Below, piece by piece: positions 32,232 through 39,928 of a DNA stretch of 64,000 nucleotides (position 1 is the first letter of the stretch; every line of letters starts with the position of its first letter). Under the pieces are notes generated by a model. It saw nothing but the letters and a program-made list of their open reading frames with translations. It had not been told where the DNA came from and made no database searches. The translations under genes and the position numbers were made by a program. Origin of the DNA: UBA11524 sp965646445 (lineage in GTDB: Bacteria > Bacillota > Clostridia > Christensenellales > Aristaeellaceae); the NCBI GenBank assembly GCA_965646445.1, contig CBFFZW010000006.1, forward strand, positions 1 to 64,000, in the 5' to 3' direction.

Positions 32232-34169
32232 TCAGCAGAGCTTCGCGCCCGCGGGAATGTGCGGATCGACCATCAGCAGATGGAGCTTTTCCTCGCCCTC
32301 CTCGGTGTGGACGGCGGAGATCAGCATGCCGCGGGATTCGATGCCCATCATGGGCCTCGGCGGCAGGTTGGTGATGGCGATGCAGGTCTTGCCCACCAGG
32401 GCTTCCGGCTCGTAATAGGCATGGATGCCGCTGAGAATGGTGCGCTCCACGCCTGTGCCGTCATCCAGGGTGAACTTCAGCAGCTTCTTGGACTTGGGCA
32501 CCGCCTCGCAGGCCAGCACCTTCACGGCACGGAAGTCGGACCTGGCGAAGGTATCAAAATCAACGGCGTCCTGGAACAGCGGCTCAATCTGCACCTTGGA
32601 GAAGTCGATGACCTCCGCTGCCTCAGCGGCGGCAGGCGCGGCTTCGACGACCGGGGCCTCCGCCTTGGCGTCCTTTCGGGGCGCGTCGATAGGCTTCATT
32701 GTCGGGAAGAGCAGAACGTCCCGGATGGTGGGGCTGTCGGTGAGCAGCATCACCAGGCGATCCAGGCCGAAGCCCAAGCCGCCGGTGGGAGGCATGCCGT
32801 ATTCCAGGGCGGAAACGAAGTCCTCATCCACCTCGGCGTGGATGCCCTGGGCGGCCCGGGCGGCCACCTGCTCCTCAAAGCGGCGGCGCTGGTCGATGGG
32901 GTCGTTCAGCTCGGAGAAGGCGTTGCCCATTTCGTGCCCCGTGATGAAGAACTCGAAGCGCTCGGTGAGGGTCGGGTCTTCGGGCTTGCGTTTGGCCAGG
33001 GGAGAAATCTCCACCGGGTAATCCATGATGAATGTGGGCTGCACCAGGCTGGCTTCCACATATTCGTCAAACAGCGCGGCCAGGCAGTCGCCCTTTTTGG
33101 CGGTCTTCTCCACATGGACATTGCGGGCCTCGCACACGGCCCGGGCGGCCTCGTCGCTTTCCCATTGCGTCCAGTCCTCGCCGCAGGCTTCCTTCACGGC
33201 GTCCGCCATGGTGATGCGCTTCCAGGGGGCCTTCAGGTGGATGACCTGCCCCTGATAGGTCACGTCGGTGGTGCCCAGGGCCTTCATGGCCACAAACTCG
33301 TAGAGCTGCTCCACCAGCTCCATGATTTCCTTATAGTCCGCGTAGGCCTGGTAGGTTTCCACGGAGGTAAATTCCGGGTTGTGGGTGGCGTCCATACCCT
33401 CGTTGCGGAAGATGCGGCCCACCTCGTACACCCGCTCGAAGCCGCCCACGATCAGCCGCTTGAGGTACAATTCCGTCTCGATGCGCAGGAACATGTCCAG
33501 GTCAAGGGCGTTGTGATGGGTGCGGAAGGGGCGGGCGGACGCGCCGATCTCGAGGGTGTGGAGCACCGGGGTGTCCACCTCCAGATAGCCGCGGCTGTCC
33601 AGGAATTCCCGCACGGCGGAAATGATGGCGCTGCGCTTGCGGAAGGTGTCCCGCACCTCGGGATTCACGATGCAGTCCACATACCGCTGACGGTAGCGCA
33701 GATCCGTATCCTGCAGGCCGTGGAACTTCTCCGGCAGAACCTTCAGGCTCTTGCACAGGAGCGTCAGGGCCTGAACATGGATGGAAATTTCGCCGGTCTT
33801 GGTGCGGAAGGCCGTGCCCGTGACGCCCAGGATGTCGCCCAGATCATATTTCTTGAAGGCGGCGTATTCGTCCGCGCCCAGGTCGTCCCGGGTGACGTAG
33901 ATCTGGATGTCGCCCTGGCTGTCCAGCAGGTGGGCGAAGGACGCCTTGCCCATCACGCGGCGGGAGGTCATCCGGCCCGCCAGGGAGACCGTTTGACCCT
34001 CCAGGGCGTCGAAGCCCTCTGCGATCTCGCGGCTGTGATGGGTCACGTCAAAACGGGTGATTTCATAGGGATTCCTGCCCTCGTCCAGAAGGGACTGCAG
34101 CTTCTGACGGCGGATGATTTCCTGCTCGGTCAGCGCGGGGGTGAGGGGCGTTACGGGATAATCGGCCAT
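32232..34169 (-). CDS. lysS: Lysyl-tRNA synthetase (class II) with an added C-terminal tRNA-binding domain
   Basis: 645 residues against about 490-500 for typical bacterial LysRS. An N-terminal OB anticodon-binding domain (about 50-150) precedes the catalytic core, with motif 2 RNEGMDATHNPEFTSVE and motif 3 GLGFGLDRLVMLLTDSPTIRDV. An Ala/Glu-rich linker (about 500-522) leads to a 110-residue EMAPII/Trbp111-like OB domain (FRAVKVLACEAVPKSKKLLKF, LPPRPMMGIESRGMLISA), the module normally found at the end of MetRS. It charges tRNA-Lys; the extra domain should increase tRNA affinity. Downstream of greA by 39 nt, so one operon. Confidence 0.95.
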   Translation of the reverse strand: MADYPVTPLTPALTEQEIIRRQKLQSLLDEGRNPYEITRFDVTHHSREIAEGFDALEGQTVSLAGRMTSRRVMGKASFAHLLDSQGDIQIYVTRDDLGADEYAAFKKYDLGDILGVTGTAFRTKTGEISIHVQALTLLCKSLKVLPEKFHGLQDTDLRYRQRYVDCIVNPEVRDTFRKRSAIISAVREFLDSRGYLEVDTPVLHTLEIGASARPFRTHHNALDLDMFLRIETELYLKRLIVGGFERVYEVGRIFRNEGMDATHNPEFTSVETYQAYADYKEIMELVEQLYEFVAMKALGTTDVTYQGQVIHLKAPWKRITMADAVKEACGEDWTQWESDEAARAVCEARNVHVEKTAKKGDCLAALFDEYVEASLVQPTFIMDYPVEISPLAKRKPEDPTLTERFEFFITGHEMGNAFSELNDPIDQRRRFEEQVAARAAQGIHAEVDEDFVSALEYGMPPTGGLGFGLDRLVMLLTDSPTIRDVLLFPTMKPIDAPRKDAKAEAPVVEAAPAAAEAAEVIDFSKVQIEPLFQDAVDFDTFARSDFRAVKVLACEAVPKSKKLLKFTLDDGTGVERTILSGIHAYYEPEALVGKTCIAITNLPPRPMMGIESRGMLISAVHTEEGEEKLHLLMVDPHIPAGAKLC

Positions 34170-34208
34170 TTCGGGTTACAACTCCTGCCTGTATCTGAAT
34201 GTGACGCC

Positions 34209-34688
34209 TTAGCGGCGGATGTCGATGATCTGGTAATGCACAAGGCCCATGGGAATCTCGATTTCCCGCACATCGCCAACGCTGGCGCCCAGCAGACCCG
34301 CGCCCACAGGGGACTCGTTGGAGATCTTGTCCTCGTAGGGGTCGGCTTCCTCCGCGCCCACGATGGCGTAGGTGTACACGTCGCCGGAGTCCTTGTCCTC
34401 CACGGTGACGGTGGTGCCCACGGACACCTTGTCGGTGGAAATCTCGCTGTCCGCCACCACCACGGCGGTGTTGATGGCCTTGGTCAGGCGGGTGATTTCC
34501 TCCTCCAGCTTGGCCTGGTCGTTCTTGGCCTCGGTGTACTCGGCGTTTTCGGAAAGATCGCCGAAGCCGCGGGCGACCTCGATCTGATGGGCGATCTCGT
34601 TGCGGCGGGTGCCGATGAGGTAGTCCAGCTGCTCCTGAAGCTTTCGCATGCCCTCTTCTGTCATCATATTGCGCTTTTCTTCAGCCAT
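34209..34688 (-). CDS. greA: Transcription elongation factor GreA
   Basis: 159 residues, normal length. ATG 34688 is 10 nt after AAAGGAG. The N-terminal coiled coil (about 5-80) contains the functional tip GDLSENAEYTEAKND whose acidic residues stimulate transcript cleavage by stalled RNA polymerase, and the C-terminal FKBP-like domain ends in GLVHYQIIDI. First gene of the greA-lysS operon, an arrangement known in Firmicutes and other bacteria. Confidence 0.96.
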   Translation of the reverse strand: MAEEKRNMMTEEGMRKLQEQLDYLIGTRRNEIAHQIEVARGFGDLSENAEYTEAKNDQAKLEEEITRLTKAINTAVVVADSEISTDKVSVGTTVTVEDKDSGDVYTYAIVGAEEADPYEDKISNESPVGAGLLGASVGDVREIEIPMGLVHYQIIDIRR

Positions 34689-34723
34689 GGTCGGGATGCT
34701 CCTTTCGGGGATTGATGTCAAAG

Positions 34724-34760
34724 AAGCACCCTGCCGCCGTCCAGCGGGTTCAAGGTGCTT
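34724..34760 (-). terminator. Hairpin in the greA leader / end of the phosphodiesterase transcript
   Basis: AAGCACC (34724-34730 in plus sense) and GGTGCTT (34754-34760) form a stem, with CTTTG after it on the minus strand. It is downstream of the greA promoter and so lies in its leader; it would also catch readthrough from the phosphodiesterase gene. Confidence 0.45.
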
Positions 34761-34782
34761 TCAAGCCTTCGCATACCGCGAT

Positions 34783-34811
34783 ATTATACCGTTTTTCCGC
34801 CGCCTTGTCAA
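34783..34811 (-). promoter_or_regulatory. Promoter of greA-lysS
   Basis: Minus strand TTGACA (34811-34806), 17 nt, perfect TATAAT (34788-34783). The -35 overlaps the last codons of the phosphodiesterase gene. Confidence 0.88.
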
Positions 34812-35602
34812 CGCTTGGGAGAGAAGCCTTCAAAGATTTGCAGGGCGAAGCGCGCCTGATGGCGGCGGTGCTCCTCCGGGGTGCGGACGGTCCAGACGGC
34901 GAAGGGCGTGCCCAGCCGCCGCAGCAGGCGGAAGGCGGGGTTCAGGCGTCCCTCGCCGCTGACCGAGAGGAAGTCCGGCCGCCCCAGGACGTTTTGCAGC
35001 AGCGAGGACATGATGATGTCGCGCAGGCGGAAGGGCCGGGCGGGGCAGACGATCAGCTGGCCCCGCGGAATGTCAGGCGCGTGAAGGCGGAACCAGAAAA
35101 GCGCCCGGGGGTCGAAGCTCTCCACGCACAGGGGGCCGGAATACGCCTTCACCAGCGGAAGAACGCGGCGGCACAGCGTGCGCAGACGCGGGCCGGGCTT
35201 GATTTCCAGGATGACGGGCGTTTCCGCTCCCATGGCTGCCAGGGCTTCCGCCAGCGTGGGGATGGCCTCCTCCGTGCCGGAAAGCCGCAGGGCTGCAAGC
35301 TCCGCCGCCGTCAGGCCATGGACGCTGCCCTCCACACCGCACATCCGCATCAGGCTGGCGTCGTGGAAGACAATGGGGCTGCCGTCCGCCGTCAGCCGGA
35401 CATCCAGCTCCACGCCGTAGCCGGCCTGGACGGCGCGGCGGAAGGCGGACAGGCTGTTTTCTGGGCGCTCTTTGTCCCACAGCCCACGATGGGCATAGTC
35501 CCGCCGCAAAAAGGCCCCCATGTCCCGCCGGGGCAGCCGGGGCAGAATCAGCCAGAGCCACAGCAGCGCCAGGACAGCCAGGATGACCGTCAGCCGCGTC
35601 AT
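34808..35602 (-). CDS. Membrane-anchored glycerophosphodiester phosphodiesterase
   Basis: 264 residues from ATG 35602 (8 nt after GGAGG). One N-terminal membrane helix (about 4-22). TIM-barrel GDPD domain with the catalytic AHRG (about 37-40), PENSLSAFRRAV, ELDVRLTADG and the FHD triad. It hydrolyses glycerophosphodiesters to sn-glycerol-3-phosphate and an alcohol, probably at the membrane. Divergent from the asparaginase gene. Confidence 0.92.
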   Translation of the reverse strand: MTRLTVILAVLALLWLWLILPRLPRRDMGAFLRRDYAHRGLWDKERPENSLSAFRRAVQAGYGVELDVRLTADGSPIVFHDASLMRMCGVEGSVHGLTAAELAALRLSGTEEAIPTLAEALAAMGAETPVILEIKPGPRLRTLCRRVLPLVKAYSGPLCVESFDPRALFWFRLHAPDIPRGQLIVCPARPFRLRDIIMSSLLQNVLGRPDFLSVSGEGRLNPAFRLLRRLGTPFAVWTVRTPEEHRRHQARFALQIFEGFSPKR

Positions 35603-35631
35603 CGCCATCACCTCCGATATGCGTTGAAAAC

Positions 35632-35664
35632 AGTATAGCAAAAGTTTGACGTTTGTGCTATACT
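35632..35664. promoter_or_regulatory. Divergent promoters sharing an inverted repeat
   Basis: AGTATAGCA (35632-35640) and TGCTATACT (35656-35664) are perfect inverted arms 15 nt apart. Each contains a TATACT -10 for its own direction, so the palindrome overlaps both start sites of the phosphodiesterase and asparaginase genes. -35 elements are poor, so a bound activator or repressor is possible. Confidence 0.5.
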
Positions 35665-35700
35665 TTTGCCGCACTATCACCGTGGAGGCCCATTTTGCTT

Positions 35701-36666
35701 ATGAAACGAATTGCTCTGCTTGCCACCGGCGGCACCATTGCCTGCCGTCAGACGCCTGACGGCCTGTCGCCCGCCATCCACGCGGAGGAGCTGATCCGCA
35801 GCGTACCCTACCGCAAGGCGGAGATTGTCTGCCGGGACGTATTCTCGATGGATTCCAGCAATATTCAGCCGGAGGAGTGGTCGCTGCTGGCCAGGGCGGT
35901 GGACGAAGCCATCGAAAGCTGCGACGGCGTGGTCATCACCCACGGCACGGACACCATGGGCTACACCGCTGCCGCGCTGTCCTTCATGCTGCTGGGTCAG
36001 CGCAAGCCCGTCATCCTCACCGGCAGCCAGCTGCCCCTGGGGGCGCCGCTCTCTGACGCGGAAACGAACCTGTCCTGCGCCATTGAGGCCGCCTGCCAGG
36101 GCCCGGCGGGCACCTATGTCTGCTTCAACCGCAAGCTGATCCTGGGCGTACGGGCGGTGAAGACCCGCACCATGTCCTTTGACGCCTTTGACAGCGTGAA
36201 CAGCGCCCAGGCGGGCATGGTGGATTCCGAGGGCGTTCACTTCCTGCGGCCCATGCGCACGGCGGAAGCCTACCGCCTTCGGCCCGAGGTGGACAGCCGG
36301 GTTTTCCTGCTCAAGCTGGTACCGGGAACCCAGCCGGATGTGCTGGATTTCGTGGCCCAGGCAGGGTATCGCGGGCTGGTGATCGAGGCCTTCGGGCTGG
36401 GTGGGCTGCATTACATCCGCCGCAATCTGGTGGAAAAGCTGCGGCTCCTGCGCAGCAAGGGCGTCCGGGTGCTGGTGGTGACCCAGTGCATGTACGAGCG
36501 GGCGGATCTGTCCATCTACGAGGTGGGCACGCAGCTGCTGCGCACGGATGTCATCAACGGCCTGGACATGACCACGGAGGCCGCCGTGACCAAGCTGATG
36601 TGGGCCCTGGCCCAGGACAACACGGACGAGCTGCTGGCCCGCGACCTGTGCGGGGAGATGCGGTAA
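35701..36666 (+). CDS. ansA: L-asparaginase type I
   Basis: 321 residues. GGAGG lies 12 nt before ATG 35701. Asparaginase signature 1 (LLATGGTIAC, about 5-14, with nucleophile Thr) and signature 2 (VVITHGTDTMGYTA, about 78-91) are both intact. No signal peptide, so cytoplasmic and of low-affinity AnsA type. It converts asparagine to aspartate and ammonia. Own terminator downstream. Confidence 0.95.
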   Translation: MKRIALLATGGTIACRQTPDGLSPAIHAEELIRSVPYRKAEIVCRDVFSMDSSNIQPEEWSLLARAVDEAIESCDGVVITHGTDTMGYTAAALSFMLLGQRKPVILTGSQLPLGAPLSDAETNLSCAIEAACQGPAGTYVCFNRKLILGVRAVKTRTMSFDAFDSVNSAQAGMVDSEGVHFLRPMRTAEAYRLRPEVDSRVFLLKLVPGTQPDVLDFVAQAGYRGLVIEAFGLGGLHYIRRNLVEKLRLLRSKGVRVLVVTQCMYERADLSIYEVGTQLLRTDVINGLDMTTEAAVTKLMWALAQDNTDELLARDLCGEMR

Positions 36667-36678
36667 CCGCCGATACAT

Positions 36679-36715
36679 AAACGCGCCGGAGCGATGTGGA
36701 TGCTCCGGCGCGTTT
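36679..36715. terminator. Bidirectional terminator between ansA and the epimerase gene
   Basis: Fourteen-base-pair stem AAACGCGCCGGAGC (36679-36692) / GCTCCGGCGCGTTT (36702-36715) between convergent genes; T-runs are short on both sides. Confidence 0.85.
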
Positions 36716-36728
36716 CGTTATGCGGCCA

Positions 36729-37613
36729 TCACGGTTCCTGCGCCAGGTGCAGCAGATGCAGCCGGGCGGCCTCGGCGTTGGCGGGGTTGGTGTTTTCAAG
36801 GGTCATGGGCAGATGCCGCGCCTTCGCCAGGGCCAGCAGGGGCTTGTAGTTCATCTGTCCCAGGCCGCAGGCGATGGACAGCAGCCCGTCGAACATCAGC
36901 ACGTTGGCGATTTCATTCCGGGCCTGCTGGCAGGCGGGGCCGTCGGGAATGTAGTCCTTCATGTGCAGCAGCTCGGCCCAGGGGCCCAGGCGGCGCACGG
37001 CATCTGCCACGACATCCTCCGCCTGATGGACGTTGTGCCAGTCCAGCAGGTTGACGCCGTCCAGGATGACCCGCAGCATGGGGGAATCGAAGTGTTCCAT
37101 CACCCGCTGACACCTTTCCGGCGTGCTGACGATGTGGCGACACACCGGCTCGATGGCGAAGACCTGCCCGACCTCCTCCGCGTAGCGCACCACGGGGGTC
37201 ACGCGATCCATGAACAGCGCGAGGGCCTCCTCCGTCCAGCACTCCGGGCAGGAGGTGTAGGTGACGTTGGGTGCGCCGGTCTCGGTGCCCACCAGCCGCG
37301 CGCCGATCATCCTGCCGAAGCGCAGGTGGGCCTTGTAGATCTCCAGCGTCCGGGCGTGGGCCTCCTCATCGGGACTGCACAGGTTCAGGTAGCAGCCCAG
37401 CAGCACGCACGTCATATCGTACTTATGCAGCAGCGCCCGAACCTCCGCCGCCAGCTCCTCGGTGAGCAGCGCGGGGGCGTCGGCCATTTTGAAGCCGGGG
37501 ACGACCTTGCTCATGGCGATATGGCAGCAGGTGAAGCCCTGCTCCCGGGCGTTGCGCATTTTTTCCTCCAGGCCAATCCCGGCGGCGTCGTGCAGGCGCA
37601 GACCGATCTCCAT
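36729..37613 (-). CDS. Sugar phosphate isomerase/epimerase-like TIM-barrel protein
   Basis: 294 residues from ATG 37613 (8 nt after AAAGGAGG). AP-endonuclease-2/xylose-isomerase-like fold with metal-ligand segments VGTETGAP (about 114-121), FAIEPV (about 157-162), RVILDGVNLL (about 188-197) and LLHMKDY (about 219-225), ending in MTLENTNP. Possible substrates include keto-sugars or inosose derivatives; the sequence does not decide. Monocistronic with its own promoter. Confidence 0.82.
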   Translation of the reverse strand: MEIGLRLHDAAGIGLEEKMRNAREQGFTCCHIAMSKVVPGFKMADAPALLTEELAAEVRALLHKYDMTCVLLGCYLNLCSPDEEAHARTLEIYKAHLRFGRMIGARLVGTETGAPNVTYTSCPECWTEEALALFMDRVTPVVRYAEEVGQVFAIEPVCRHIVSTPERCQRVMEHFDSPMLRVILDGVNLLDWHNVHQAEDVVADAVRRLGPWAELLHMKDYIPDGPACQQARNEIANVLMFDGLLSIACGLGQMNYKPLLALAKARHLPMTLENTNPANAEAARLHLLHLAQEP

Positions 37614-37649
37614 GGAAACGACCTCCTTTGTGCGTTGGTAGCTGCTGAC

Positions 37650-37678
37650 AGTATAGCGCATTTTCGGCCGTTTGACCA
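37650..37678 (-). promoter_or_regulatory. Promoter of the epimerase-like gene
   Basis: Minus strand TGGTCA (37678-37673), 17 nt, TATACT (37655-37650). Confidence 0.65.
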
Positions 37679-37693
37679 GAGAAAATCAGCGCT

Positions 37694-38515
37694 TTAAGCG
37701 TGGCGGGTCAGGAAGGCCTCGGCCTGGCTCATCTCCGCCAGCGCGGCGTCGCGGAAGGTATCCAGCTGCAGCGCCTGCGATTCCGGGGGCAGGGCCAGAT
37801 AGTCCCGCAGCAGGCACAGCATGCTTTCCAGCTGGGCCACCGCCGCGTCGAAGTCCTTCTCCCAGGCGATGCGCCGCAGGTCGTGGCGCACCTGAAGGCG
37901 ATCCAGCTCCCGCTGCAATTCCGCCGCTTCGCCCGCCCGGGCAGCCCGGCGCAGCAGCTCCTTCAGGCCCTCCAGCATGTGGGCGACGCAGGGCTCGGCC
38001 ATCAGCTGAGCCGCGGCGGTGTCCTCGGGGTCGCAGAAGGCGGCGTCCGCCCGATCCACGGGGGCGTCCTTGGGGTAGGGCTTGCCTTCCCGGCGCAATT
38101 CCTCCCGGACGGCCTCGATCAACTCAGGCCGGTGCTTGAGCAGGGTACGGTATTTGTTCTGATAGCGCAGCATCAGGCTGTGGTTGCCCCCGGCCATGCG
38201 CATCACGCAGGAACGCACGGACATGCCCTGCCCTCTGGCCATCAGCACCTGGCGCAGCAATTCGTGGGTTTCCTCGGGGGTGAAGACCGCGAAGGGCGCG
38301 GCCTTCAGTTCGGCGGCCTCGGGGCGCTGACGCAGGCAGGCATAGTAATAGTTGCGGATACTGTTGGGCTTACGGCCCAGGTCGCCGGAGAGGTTCTCGA
38401 AAACGCTGCGGAGAGGCTCGCCGGCGGCGGAGGCCTCCTTCACAGCGGAGAACAGACGGTTGGTTTCCTCTTCCTGCCAGCCCGAACGGGTGCGTACCTT
38501 CACTTGACTTTCCAT
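37694..38515 (-). CDS. Myb/SANT-like DNA-binding protein, related in outline to RsfA
   Basis: 273 residues. ATG 38515 is 12 nt after GGAAGGAG. The N-terminal segment WQEEETNRLFSAV...LGRKPNSIRNYYYA (about 12-64) has the pattern of a Myb-like helix-turn-helix used by the B. subtilis prespore regulator RsfA, and FTPEETHELLRQVLMARGQGMSVRSCVMRMAGG (about 77-110) looks like a second repeat. A charged, probably coiled-coil C terminus covers about 175-270. Likely a transcription regulator; targets are unknown. Follows the solute-binding-like gene by 69 nt. Confidence 0.65.
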   Translation of the reverse strand: MESQVKVRTRSGWQEEETNRLFSAVKEASAAGEPLRSVFENLSGDLGRKPNSIRNYYYACLRQRPEAAELKAAPFAVFTPEETHELLRQVLMARGQGMSVRSCVMRMAGGNHSLMLRYQNKYRTLLKHRPELIEAVREELRREGKPYPKDAPVDRADAAFCDPEDTAAAQLMAEPCVAHMLEGLKELLRRAARAGEAAELQRELDRLQVRHDLRRIAWEKDFDAAVAQLESMLCLLRDYLALPPESQALQLDTFRDAALAEMSQAEAFLTRHA

Positions 38516-38584
38516 GATGTTGTCATTCTCCTTCCCATGTGGTGTATGAACCATCCTGCCCAGGGGGACACAAAACTATACCTG

Positions 38585-39694
38585 TCACAGCAGCGGCAAA
38601 AGCGCGTTGCCAAGGCCAAGCTGCCCCTGATAGACCTGCCAGGCGGCGTCCGCGACAGCCTGCGGCGGAAGGTAGGCGTTGACGGCGGCCAGGGCGCGGG
38701 CGGCGGCGCTCTCCACCTCGCTCTCAACGCCCGTGTAATACAGCCGCGTATCCTCCCGGACGGTATGCAGTCCCTGGCTGGCCAGCGCCTGCTGGCTGTC
38801 CGGCGCGGTGAGGAAGGCCAGCAGCGCGGCGGCCTGATCGCTTCCGCCCGTGACCACGCTGCCCAGCCACACCAGGTCGGTGACGATTTCCTCCGGCGCC
38901 ATGGTGCGGAAGGCGAAGGCTTTCCCCGCCGCGACCAGCGCGTTCTGCGAGGTGATTTGCCCTGTGGTCAGCAGGCAGGTGGGGCTTTGACGGGCCTGGA
39001 AGCGCCGGTAGACCTCCGCCGGAGTGAGGTCGGCAAGCTGGTCGGGAAGGGGCGGACGCTGCTCCTGGGGCAGGATGCAGCTCAGGGTGAACAGCGCGCA
39101 GCCGGGCGGGGCCATAAGCGGCGTGTCGGCCTTCAGCGCGGCGTCATAGGGGTAGGGGGCCGGGGTGGCGTCGGATGCCGGGGATGTCGCGGCGGGCCGC
39201 CCCAGGAGCGTGGTGGGCGCGGGGGTCGCGGCCTCATGGGGCTCAATGGCGCTGTCGATGGCCAGCACATACGCGCCGTAGCACAGGGGAAGGCCGTACT
39301 GCTCGCCCTTCCAGCGGCCGCAGCGCAAAAGCGGCTCCCGCAGGCCGGATACGCCGCTGATGGGCATCAGCAGCTTTTCCGGGTCGGTCAGGGCGCCGGG
39401 GGTGTAAAGGATTACGTCGGGCAGCACGGCGTCTTCATCAGACAGGGCATCGGGGGTGACGGTGCGCAGATAGGTCATCACGCCGGGATTGGCTTTTTCG
39501 AAGGCCCGGAGCCTGGCCTTCAGCCAGCTTTCGCCGCCGCCCACCGAGGACACCGACCAGATGCGCAGCAGCGTGCGTTCGCTGCCCTTGCCGGACAGCG
39601 CCGAGGGGGACTGGGTATGCACCCTGGGCAGCAGCCACAGCGTCAGCGCGGTGAGGGCAAGGGCGGCAAGACAGAGGACGCGGCGGCGGGTCAT
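38585..39694 (-). CDS. Solute-binding-protein-like exported protein
   Basis: 369 residues from ATG 39694, 9 nt after AAAGGAGG. A hydrophobic start (about 6-24) without lipobox could be a signal peptide or anchor. The mature part has the family 1 binding-protein rhythm: RIWSVSS strand, AFEKANPGVMTYLRTVTPD, DVILYTPGAL, a GRWKGEQYGLPLCYG cluster and a late DQAAALLAFLTAPDSQQALASQG helix. A Pro/Ala/Thr-rich stretch around 160-185 interrupts the fold. No permeases adjoin, so it may be a sensor or an orphan receptor. Confidence 0.65.
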   Translation of the reverse strand: MTRRRVLCLAALALTALTLWLLPRVHTQSPSALSGKGSERTLLRIWSVSSVGGGESWLKARLRAFEKANPGVMTYLRTVTPDALSDEDAVLPDVILYTPGALTDPEKLLMPISGVSGLREPLLRCGRWKGEQYGLPLCYGAYVLAIDSAIEPHEAATPAPTTLLGRPAATSPASDATPAPYPYDAALKADTPLMAPPGCALFTLSCILPQEQRPPLPDQLADLTPAEVYRRFQARQSPTCLLTTGQITSQNALVAAGKAFAFRTMAPEEIVTDLVWLGSVVTGGSDQAAALLAFLTAPDSQQALASQGLHTVREDTRLYYTGVESEVESAAARALAAVNAYLPPQAVADAAWQVYQGQLGLGNALLPLL

Positions 39695-39849
39695 AACGGA
39701 ACCTCCTTTGCGGAACATGGTGAATATGTATGCGGCATTTCGTCCAAATAGGCGTCAGGGAGCCACATTTTTCCGCCCCTGGCGATGCTTGCTGACGGCG
39801 CAGGGCAGGCGAAACCTGCGCGGAGGGGAGACAGCCTTGTGGTTGCCCC

Positions 39850-39878
39850 TTGCCAAAAAGGATAATTCATCCTATAAT
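39850..39878 (+). promoter_or_regulatory. Promoter of the phosphoglucomutase gene
   Basis: TTGCCA (39850-39855), 17 nt, perfect TATAAT (39873-39878). Confidence 0.78.
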
Positions 39879-39928
39879 AGAGGCAACGGTGATTCCTTTG
39901 TATTCATTCATAAGGGAGGATGACATCC

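Noticed and set aside
32151..34715. 854-codon plus-strand frame opposite lysS and greA
   Set aside because: Same antisense effect; no ribosome site and His/Gly/Val-rich product, while both minus-strand genes are clear.
34689..34790. T-box or riboswitch in the greA-lysS leader
   Set aside because: Only one simple hairpin is seen; no specifier loop or T-box sequence.
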